From NCBI GenBank assembly GCA_946122785.1, contig CAMGYJ010000006.1, forward strand, positions 40,630,066 to 40,694,065: a stretch of DNA of 64,000 bases, in the 5' to 3' direction. Made by a program: the position numbers and the translations under genes. Below the pieces are notes generated by a model that saw only the letters and a list, made by a program, of their open reading frames with translations, did no database searches and was not told the origin of the DNA. The DNA comes from Linum tenue. Lineage: Eukaryota; Streptophyta; Magnoliopsida; Malpighiales; Linaceae. Below, in pieces: positions 55,680 to 64,000 of the stretch; position 1 is the stretch's first letter; each line of letters starts with the position of its first letter.

Positions 55680-56060
55680 AACCAAAAAATTGAAAACACC
55701 AAATTTGTTTCCTTCTTTCTTTTCACAAAAATACTAAAATTTTCCTCCTTCTTTCTACTTCCATACATTAGAAAACTCAATTTTCCATCCTCTTTCTCTT
55801 CCATAAAATTGAAAGAACCAAATTACCCTCTTCTTTCCTTCTACAAAAAGTTGAAAATTCAAAAGTTTCCCTCCTTATTTCTTTTTCATAATCAAAAGAA
55901 TCAAACTTTCCCACTTTTTTCTCTTCCCACATATCAAAACCACCAAAATTCCCACTTGTTTCTTTTCTAAAAAATTCAAATAACCAAATTTCCATCTTCT
56001 TTCTCTTCCCAAAAACTTGAATACACCAAAATTTCCCTCTTCATTTAAAAACATCAAATT
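55680..56060 (+). repeat. Degenerate pyrimidine-rich minisatellite
   Basis: About eight diverged units of 45-50 bp with a core like CCAAATTTCCCTCTTCTTTCT followed by an A-rich part. Confidence 0.6.
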
Positions 56061-56344
56061 ACCAAATACATTACTTTACTTTATTTATATTTAATTGATA
56101 ATTTTATTGAATAGTTAAATTAACCAAAATTTTAATTTATATATTTTATTAATATTGACATGATCTCAAGTGACCTTCATGTTTCAATTTTTGTAATTTT
56201 CTTAAAATACGTGATATCAAGTGAGTTTCATATTTTTTAAATTTCCTATACGAAATGAAAAAATAATTTTACTTAAGTTTAGAATGAAAAACTTTATTTT
56301 GAAAAACTATGTATTGTATATTTTTATAATTATTCAAGTGGATT

Positions 56345-56590
56345 AGATAAATTTCGGGTTTAGTCGGTCGGGTTACGGGTTAGTCGGGTTTGGGTCAATC
56401 GGGTTCGGGTTAATCGGGTTGCGGGTCAGTCGGGTTGCGGGTCAATCGGGTTCGGGTTAATCGGGTTGCGGGTCAGTCGGGTTGCGGGTTAGTCCGGTTG
56501 CGGGTCAATCGGGTTTCAGGTCGGGCGGATTACGGGTTATTGACTTTTAGTCAATTCGGGTTGCGGGTCGGGTTAATCGGGTCGGGCTAT
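56345..56590 (+). repeat. CGGGTT array, right
   Basis: Units such as CGGGTTGCGGGTCAGT and CGGGTTCGGGTTAAT. Confidence 0.8.
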
Positions 56591-56606
56591 GTTTTGACAC
56601 CTATAA

Positions 56607-57798
56607 AAAATTTTCACGATTGTCACCCGAATTACTTTTCTTTTTTATTGGTCACTAACTTTACGAATAATTTCACCATTAGTCACCGACCGTCAGATCC
56701 CGTCGACTCCGTCATATTTTTTATGACATGGCAAACTGAAATGCTGACAGGATTAACAGAAGGCTGAGGTGAAATTTTTTATTAAAAAAACAAAAATTCA
56801 AATAATTAAAAAACTCACCAATCATCCCCAATTAAAAGTCTTCCACATCAACACCTTTCCCTCTTACAACCTTATCCACTTCCTCTCCATCAGATTCCCA
56901 CCTAAGAACACTCGAAAACAAACAGTAATTGAATTGATTAAAGAGTAATTACAAATATTTCAAAGCAAATTAACAACACCTCTGAGGTCACGAACTTGCC
57001 AAGTGCCATTGGTCGTTGCTCACGATCAGGTGCAGGAGACCACATGAGTCGTGCAGCAGGCCTTGCTTGTCGTAGTTGTCTAACTAGCGCTTGGTCATCT
57101 CCATTGTGGCTTTGATCGCCAGGGCGGGGGCGCTGTCGGGGACATAAAATTTAAGTGCCCCTGGTTTCTCTCTGTCTCCCACAACTCCAAATCCCTAGTG
57201 GCCGTGGTGATTTATATCTTCGATGATCTCCGATGGCAATCAGGTAGCTCCGGCGCAGCTGAATTAATCACTCGAACAAAATTTCACCACCTCGTTTTAC
57301 TTCCAATCCTCCCTCCACTACTCCCAGAAAAGCAAAAATGGGGAAGAAATGAAGAAAAAATGCTACAAACAACCTCATTCTTTCTCTCTTCTGTGCCCTC
57401 CTCCTCTGGTTACACCATCTTAATCCTCCCCGCACTTACTCAAAAAAAATTGCGTTTCTATTCCCCAATCAATTCAAGATATGTTTGTCCTCTTTGTCCC
57501 AATCGTTTCGTCTTCCTTCCAATGCTCCTCGTTGCTGTCACCGGCCTTCGAAGACCGCTCAATATCCTGGCGGCGTCGGTGATTAGGATGGCGAAGAACA
57601 TGAGATTGGGATCTATTTGTTTGATTACAAGTGGAGCATTAGCGATGGAGGAGCCAACGAGGCAAGGGTTGTTTAGCTAGGATGTCGTGCCGGTTTTCAG
57701 CTAAACATTAATGGCAGAGTCAGATCGAGAGCCAACTTTCCTTACACCACTAAAAATCTGCAATACGAAATGTATAACTTCCACTTCTATCCAAGCTT
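56607..57798. other. MULE-type terminus with captured exon fragment, then unassigned DNA
   Basis: 56615-56790 resembles a MULE-type terminal repeat (ATTGGTCACTAACTTT…CACCATTAGTCACC…GTCAGATCCCGTC). A minus-strand coding-like fragment (57143-56988) reads KFYVPDSAPALAIKATMEM, a stop, then LDNYDKQGLLHDSCGLLHLI; the source gene was not recognised. No matching right terminus was found. 57198-57680 is open but shows no motif. Confidence 0.4.
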
Positions 57799-59849
57799 TG
57801 TAGAAAATCATCAATGTTATCACAACTACAACAACCACCCACCCACCTACATCAATAATTACTCCTATGAGCTGGAAGATAATGGTTAACAATTACCAAT
57901 ACTCCTTTAGCACACACATGCTTCCATTATGGGTCTTATTATTGTTTATTGTTTATTGTTCATTGTTGTTCTTCTTCCTTGTATAAATATATTACGAACC
58001 ATTTGTAACAAATCAAGCATTCAGTCAATAAACCAAACACCCAAAGGTTGCTTCACCAAATGTATCATGGCATCGGAGTTGGATTTAGAATCCAGTGAAG
58101 GGAAACCCCCAAAGACGAAAAGGAAGAAAAGAGTTCGTTATAGTTTTCATACCTTCTTTTGAACCTTCTTCTGCTGCTCTCCAATTCTCAGTCTTGAGCA
58201 AGTCCTTGTCCATATTGATATTCTTCAATTTATGCTTCCGCCATCAAAATAATCAAATTCGGGAGTCAGTCCCGTCAATCTCCGATCAAAAGCTTTGATT
58301 TTTGTCTTGTTGTCTCGGGTGAAGTCTTCCTATTCGCGTCGTCGCTGCCATTACTCTGAGTTCTCGCAGTCACCGCAGTCAACGATTTGGAAGTGGAACG
58401 AAATACCTTTAGTCATCGCCCCTGTCTCCGTCAGTAACCGCCGTTATCGCTCAATCAAGGCCATCATTGCCAATTCATGTACTGGCGCTCAACATCACCA
58501 GATTGCATCATTCCCATTCGACCGTTCGAGTTCATCTGTAGCAGTCTCAGCTCCGTCAATTCTTCTTTGGCGGCAGTACCGCAACATCATAGCAGTACGA
58601 GAAAGAGGCTGTCATAGTAGCCCTTTCTTCTCGTCTTCGTTTGCTCATCGTCTTGGGGTCTCTGTTTACCCTGTTTCCTTCGCGGCCTAGACTAGAGTTG
58701 TTGTTGTTTGACGATGAAGTCCTTCCTGCCGCCGAGTCTCCCCAAACAACTCTAGGAACCCACTGTTAATCGGTGCTTCCGCTATACCTGGAGAAAAAGC
58801 CGACAAGGCGAAGAAGTCGATACCGCTAAGGCCTCCCAAATCAATCGTTGCCATCACATTTCGACGTGCCATCATCGTGTTCATCGTCACTATCGTTGTT
58901 GATGGATCCCTTGATCTGTCGCTCCAAAGCAGCACCATCTAGACTCCAACCACCTCCTCTCTTCCAAAAGAAAATCGGAGAAGTAGGTGTGGCCTGTTCC
59001 CTCGCATCGCCAAGCTAAGAACCTTCTGCTTCGGTGGCTGCCACCCATTTATCTCTAGCGGAATGATATGCATCGCCATTTCAAAATCATCCAAGAATTA
59101 GCGGGAGCATAACTTGTAGTCAGCCCCTCAAAGAAGAGATTGTTCCATCGGCGTCCAAAGGGAAAACATGAGCCATGTAAAGATCGCATCTTAACTTCAC
59201 AAGGAAAATCACGATCAGATCATCCCCTGGACGTTCAGATGGTAGTACGATCCAAGAAGCGATCGTCCCCTCGGCGTTCAGCGGCAGTCGCGATCCAAGA
59301 AAAGATCGTTCCCTTGGTGTTTATTGTTGGGCAAAGACAAATTATTCATCACATTTCAAGCTGGGAATTCACAGTGTTCATTCTCTAACTTGAGAGGGAG
59401 AATATGGAAGACATTGTAAGGATGTTAGCCACCCAAAAAGTTGCAACATATCCCAAATTGAAGTTCCAGCGAAAAGCTGAAGGGAAAGCCAACTAGCCAA
59501 TGAGCAGTCGTTATTCCAAAGAGAGAAAATTTAGTTGAGAAGCAGCAGCTTTTCCTGTGAACCATAAACGACGCAAACCCGAACCAGTGAGTTGATTTTA
59601 GTCGACATATCCATCATGTTGCTCGAAGAGATTCCATCAGTGGCCTCCAACATTAACCTCTTACAAGATGTTCAAAAGGCAATCATGATCCGAGCATTAT
59701 CGTCCCCTTTTCCGTTCTTCACATTTCCTTCTCAAGCTTGTCATTCATGTCTACGCTTGAGGGGAGTGTAGGAAACCATTAATGCTATCACAAATACAAC
59801 AACCACCAACCTGCATCAACAATTACTCTTATGAGCTGGAAGATAATGG
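57799..59849 (+). mobile_element. Non-autonomous copia-like LTR element
   Basis: 5' LTR about 57799-58067 (TGTAGAAAATCATC…; TATAAATA near 57983), followed by TGGCATCGGAGTTGG, a decayed initiator-Met-tRNA primer site (usually TGGTATCAGAGC). The polypurine tract CTTGAGGGGAG (59756-59766) precedes TGTAGGAAACCATTAATG, the 3' LTR start, which matches the 5' LTR for about 80 bp and is then cut. The 1.7-kb interior has no gag or pol motif. Confidence 0.65.
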
Positions 59850-60064
59850 AGTGTAGGAAACCATCAATGTCTCACTAGAGTCCAACCAGTTCACGGTTGC
59901 TAAGACCATGAACTCAAGCCCCAAACCGTGAAGTGGCCAAAAATGCTGTGTTTTTGTCCGACATCAAGGTCAAGCCTCCGAGTTCACGGTCATGAACAGT
60001 AAGCGTGATGTCGACACTTTCGGGCTGTATAAAAGACAGCAACGGGGAGAGAGAAAAGAGAGCT
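59850..60064 (+). repeat. LTR fragments: copia LTR start repeated, then A1-type LTR piece
   Basis: TGTAGGAAACCATCAATG recurs at 59851-59868. 59885-60064 is an A1-family LTR piece with TTCACGGTC words, TATA box TGTATAAAAG (about 60026) and a GAGAGAGAAAAGAGAG leader. Confidence 0.55.
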
Positions 60065-61372
60065 TGATTCGGTCCCAAATGTACACATTTTACCCCTCAT
60101 TTTATTCGTTTAGCTTAGTATTTCATCGTTCCTCGACATATTTCACACTAGGTTGTGCTTGTTTTGATACATTTCAAATCCTAGCACGCGTGGAAGGGTT
60201 GAGGTCGAATTTTGGGATAATTGGAGGTCAAAAAGAGCAAAAACTGAAGAAAAGTCTGAAGGCGACTGTAACAATTACCTTGTAACAGTGAAGTGCAGGC
60301 GTCCAGGAAGCAGCCACAGTTCACGATCAAACAAGTGAATTCACAGTCTCCTAAGACCGTGAACTGGAGTCACAAACCGTGAACCTCGAATAGTCCCGCG
60401 AGGTTTTAGAGGTTACTAACACCAGGCGAGTTCACCGTCCCTAAGACCGTGAATTGGGGCCATTAACCGTGAACCCAAGAGAGTGAAGCGGTGTGTTTTG
60501 GACGAAACTGAGTTGACGGACGTGTTTAGGTGTTCACGGTCGTGAACTGGTCAACGAGGTCGTGAACTAGTCGCTTTTGGGAAAATATGAAGACAACAGC
60601 AGGGAGAGAGAAAGAGAGCTTCATTTTAAATTAGGTTTTCATTTTTCAGAATAAAGAGGATTCTAGTGAGAGGTTAGGGTTTCTTTAAGAGTGAGAAAGT
60701 GTCTTCTTCTTTAGATTTTAGAGAGAGAAAGAACAAACCAAAGAAGAAGGAAGGCCAGGGTTTGCTCCAAGTGGTGAATTGGGAAGATTCTCCCCAAGAG
60801 AAGATCAACACAAGCTCAAAGGAAATTGGAGGCATCACCATGATGGTTTCTACCTCTTCCTCTTGTGTTCTTCCCCTTTCTAGTATGGAGTAGTTTCCTT
60901 TTTCACTTGGGTGTTGTGAAACCCTAACTATTTGCCATGTAGTTGTTGTGTGAATTGAATGATTGTTTATGGGTGTTATTTAATTCAATGATTGAGGTAT
61001 TTTTCAGGTTGATTGTGCATGTTTGTGCTTAGCAATCTTATTGGCCATTCTAACCTAGATTAGAGGGAAAGCCCCCTTTCAAGGGAGGCTCAATTGAGTT
61101 GGGATTCCTAGTGGCTTTTTAAGCCACCGATCTAGGTTAATGTAGGGAAAACCTCTATGTTGAATTAAGCAATTTGGTTAAGCGCGATTAAGCTAACCAA
61201 CCATTGGGTTCAGTGAGAGAGTAAGTCAACCATCAATTGCCTTAACCGAGAGGGCTACTTGAGTAGCCTATAATGAATCCCTTGATTTGGAAATCGAGAG
61301 TGTGGTCTACGACCATAGTTGAGTTTCCTAGCGTTTCACGGTCACTTTTCCCATAGCAATCACAGTCTTAGT
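60065..61372 (+). repeat. A1-family LTR, 3' truncated
   Basis: Starts TGATTCGGTCCCAAATGTAC, matching the A1 LTR start at 2188. The TTCACGG cluster is at 60280-60560 and the ATGGAGTAG…CACTTGGGTGTTGTGAAACCCTAAC block at about 60885. Ends inside the region equivalent to about 3410 of A1. Confidence 0.7.
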
Positions 61373-61636
61373 TCAAGGACGCGTTGAGCAGTTCACGGTC
61401 TTAGACCTCAGTTCATAGCCGTGAACATTGAAACGCGGACGTGAACTCAGTGTTGAGACCAAAACGCACCGCTTCACATCCAAGGTTCACGGTTTCTGTT
61501 TAGAGTTCACGGTCTTAGCGACCGTGAACTCACTCGGCGTCAGTAACCTTCGGATTCGCCCTGGACGCTTCGCGGTTCACGGATTTTGGCTCCAGTTCAC
61601 GGTCTTGTAAGACCTTGAACTCCAATGGCATACCTT
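61373..61636 (-). repeat. A1-family LTR fragment in inverted orientation
   Basis: CGTCAGTAACCTTCGG…CCTGGACGCTTCGCGGTTCACGG is the reverse complement of the A1 LTR cluster region (about 2440-2500). It abuts the plus-oriented fragment, giving a large imperfect palindrome with 60280-60560. Confidence 0.65.
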
Positions 61637-63088
61637 CACTACAAAAGAAATGAGTTTCTACGACCGGAATATAGTAGTGGGATTGCAATCCCATCGTTAG
61701 AAGTAAGGTTTTATAAAAGTAAATTATTCATGTCGTTATTAGTATGAAAGAATAGTCTTTTATGGGGCCCTCAGTACTGTTAAGAAATTCCCCTCACTAT
61801 TACTATATTAAGACAATAAAAAACCCTCGTTGTTTGTTGGGCAAAATTTTGGTTTGAAATATTTCAGAACCCGCCTACTTTTTGCTTTGGAATATTTCAG
61901 AATCCGCCAAAATTTCGAGTTAGCGGCAAACTCCTTTTCCCCCTCTATGGCTCTATTGAATAAAATAATTAAAACTCTTTACCTTCATTTACAGCCACAA
62001 ATCATATAAATAATGTTTCTTCTTCTTCTTCTTCTTATCCAGACACTCGACTCTCTCCCTTACCCAACTTTACCCTTTGCCCCAATATCCAAATCAACAA
62101 TCCCTCTCTGCATCTTATCCCCTTTAAGATCTACCCACACCCTTCAATTGTGAGCCAGGCCTAAGGCCTCTCCAGAACAACCAGTCTCTAAATCTTACAA
62201 AGACCCATCTATTGAAAACTCTGTCTTTGTTCTAGATCCATCTAAATCTCCATATTTGTAAACCACAATTTTTTTCAACGTGATTTTTGGGCACGAGCTC
62301 CTCCAGATCCATCGAAAAATGCGACTTCCTTGGTTTCATGGCACTCATCGCACCCCCTGGTCACCCTCCTTTGCCAAGACACTGATGCTCCTCCGGTCTC
62401 TACCCCCTTTATCAATGGGCCTTCCTCTGCCTCCCTCTGCTCAACAGATTGAGAAGAAAGTTGTTGCTTGAAAGAAATGGACAATGCCAAGAGGTCACTG
62501 AGAAAGGAGTAGGTAGATTGATTAATGGGAGCTTAGTGGAAGATACTTTGGAGTTTTAATCGTGAATACTATCTTGACCTCAATACTCGCTTCTAGGTCT
62601 ATTGTGTGTGTTTTTTTCAGTGAACTATTTTGTTCATTTTTTTTTTGCTTGAATGATGATTCATTTTTGTTTGTGATTGTATTTGTATGAATATAACATT
62701 TTTCATTGTAATCGTGTTCCCCCCTCATGAATGAGATTTGGAAGATTGGATACAATTTGTTTCAGTTTGCGTAATCGAGGCTAATCATGGTGATGATAAT
62801 ATCTTAATTACCTCAAAATTTGGATGGTTAATTTAACACTAATGATGGAGGCCCCAACAATATTCCGTTTTTAATTTTTATATATTGATTTGTTAACATC
62901 AACGAGAGGAGAGTATTCCCTCGTAGATAGTATTGACGATGGGATGGAAAAGTTCCCCTCGTTATTAGCTATTAACGGCAAAGCCAACAATGACAGGAGG
63001 TTTCCCATCGTTGATGAATTTTACCGAGGGTTATTGGGCTTTTAATGACAGTTTTCTCCCCTCGTTATAGCCACATTTTTTTGTAGTG
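61637..63088. mobile_element. Non-autonomous CACTA element
   Basis: 1452 bp from CACTACAAAAGAAATG to CATTTTTTTGTAGTG (inverted ends), flanked by the 3-bp duplication CTT (61634-61636 and 63089-63091). Subterminal CCCATCGTT and CCCCTCGTTAT words occur at both ends. No transposase. The interior (about 62000-62600) contains CT-rich and short open stretches without motif. Confidence 0.85.
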
Positions 63089-64000
63089 CTTGAATATAGG
63101 CTCTTTCCTCCTTTTTGCTCATTTTCTTCCAACTTTCGACTCCGGGGTTAGTTTTGTTACATCCCGACTTTTTGATTTGGGTTCAACCAAAAATAAATGC
63201 GGAAATTGGATCAGTGGTTACGTGCAAAAACTTGAATCTGACCGAGCCAAGTCCTAGAAACAAGACAAGAGTAATTAAGCCCATTTATCCTGATCATAAC
63301 CGGCATTTTTAGTGATTGCTTCGGTTACAACTTTGCTGATATAATTTGGATGGGAAGAAAAAGCGAAACCTAAAACCCCACCATTACCCCTCTCACCATT
63401 TATTTTTTTCCCAAGCACCAGCCGCCAACAACCCTTTCTCCTCTCCGCATCATCTACCTGCTGAGCACCACCGCCGGTCGCTATGGCAAGGAGCAGCAGC
63501 TTGTACAGTCGATGCCAGCGGGACTCGAGGGTTGCGAGAAGATCGATCATGGAGTCACGGAGAAGCGATGACGGGATTGACTGCCTGTGGATCGACAAAG
63601 CTCACCTCAGCGGCAGGTCGGAGCGATGACTTTGGGCGATGTAGGCTGCAAAACGAGGAGTCTAGCAGGAAGATGTAGGAAGGGGCATGAATCGGTGAAG
63701 GGCTCCTATTGTTAGAAACGGAACAACAACAAGATGAGGATACCGAATCTGGAGCTGAGTCGCGGACTAGGTCGCTTTCTTTAAGACGTTCGCGGCACTG
63801 CCCATCGTTGATGAATTTTACCGAGGGTTATTGGGCTTTTAATGACAGTTTTCTCCCCTCGTTATAGCCACATTTTTTTGTAGTGCTTGAATATAGGCTC
63901 TTTCCTCCTTTTTGCTCATTTTCTTCCAACTTTCGACTCCGGGGTTAGTTTTGTTACATCCCGACTTTTTGATTTGGGTTCAACCAAAAATAAATGCGGA
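63004..64000 (+). repeat. 797-bp direct repeat, second copy cut by window edge
   Basis: 63004-63203 and 63801-64000 are identical over all 200 bases visible, offset 797. The unit includes the CACTA right end, its flank and the following type B-like LTR start, so it is a segmental duplication and not a second insertion. Confidence 0.9.
63155..63800 (+). repeat. Type B-like LTR start and unassigned sequence
   Basis: TGTTACATCCCGACTTTTTG resembles the 5' end of the type B solo LTR (27156). Similarity fades within about 100 bp. No gene motif in the remainder; 63346-63678 is open but unrecognised. Confidence 0.45.

Larger units (their letters stand above)
54817..56601. mobile_element. Probable TIR element with CGGGTT arrays
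   Basis: Bounded by TAGGTGTCAA at left and TTGACACCTA at right (inverted), flanked by TATA/TA on both sides. Both ends carry dense CGGGTT arrays (54828-55027 and 56345-56590) in the same orientation, which is unusual for a simple TIR element. Non-coding. The interior holds the 59-bp foldback (55411-55566) and a degenerate 45-50-bp tandem repeat (55680-56060). Superfamily not determined. Confidence 0.5.

Noticed and set aside
57198..57680. 160-codon open frame
   Set aside because: No recognisable motif and low-complexity Phe/Ser/Pro content. It lies in transposon debris.
63801..63885. A second CACTA insertion
   Set aside because: The flank beyond the element end is also identical to 63089-63203, so it is a duplicated segment, not a new insertion.

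Overview
The window is plant nuclear DNA, probably from a eudicot with a repeat-rich genome. The evidence is a spliced plastid-type glucose-6-phosphate dehydrogenase gene at the left edge, a short intronless GID2/SLY1/SNE-class F-box gene near 54 kb, and many plant-specific transposable elements (Athila-like and Tat-like Ty3/gypsy, MULE, hAT, CACTA, copia-like). Only these two loci look like ordinary host genes. I saw no rRNA, convincing tRNA, CRISPR array or bacterial feature.

Layout. 1-1189 holds the last four exons of the dehydrogenase. 1390-2187 is a MULE transposase relic split by a hAT-type MITE (1535-2035, 8-bp target duplication). 2188-10600 is an Athila-like element (A1) with 5' LTR, primer site, broken gag-protease and a downstream Athila ORF, but no RT, RNase H or integrase. 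At about 10600 it is fused to the 3' part of a second Athila-like element (X). X continues to 31041 but is interrupted twice: by a Tat/Ogre-type solo LTR (12025-26922, duplication GCAGT) and by a 2.1-kb solo LTR (27156-29269, duplication CGGTA). The Tat LTR is itself split by a third Athila-like element (A2, 13746-26745, duplication CTTCC), whose 5' LTR carries a Pack-MULE-like insert (14321-15729). Further LTR fragments fill 31042-33984. A partial MULE lies at 33985-34505 and a MULE with both termini at 34774-37730. 37740-41856 is AT-rich intergenic DNA. 41857-52318 is a young, complete Tat-lineage element (T4, duplication GATAT) with gag, pol and a spliced antisense gene. After more AT-rich DNA comes the F-box gene (54174-54578). 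The right end is a mosaic: a CGGGTT-rich TIR element containing a 59-bp perfect foldback, MULE-type debris with a captured exon, a copia-like non-autonomous element, broken Athila LTRs in both orientations, a CACTA element (61637-63088, duplication CTT) and a 797-bp direct repeat running off the edge.

The most interesting signals are non-coding and shared by the Athila-like elements. A1 and A2 each carry, between pol (or its deletion scar) and the Athila ORF, a cluster of the same palindromic words found in their own LTRs, followed by a TATA-like box and a long leader. This looks like a second, LTR-matched promoter for the downstream ORF. Directly after pol all three elements share a small hairpin with constant loop AGGCAA and a compensatory stem change. 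Their 3' UTRs share two more hairpins and a second polypurine-tract-like sequence about 0.9 kb before the 3' LTR. The MULE at 34774-37730 carries the 5' parts of two convergent genes (transposase on +, plant-mobile-domain protein on -), both cut at one internal deletion point. T4 carries an antisense gene whose three introns and TATA box can be read directly.
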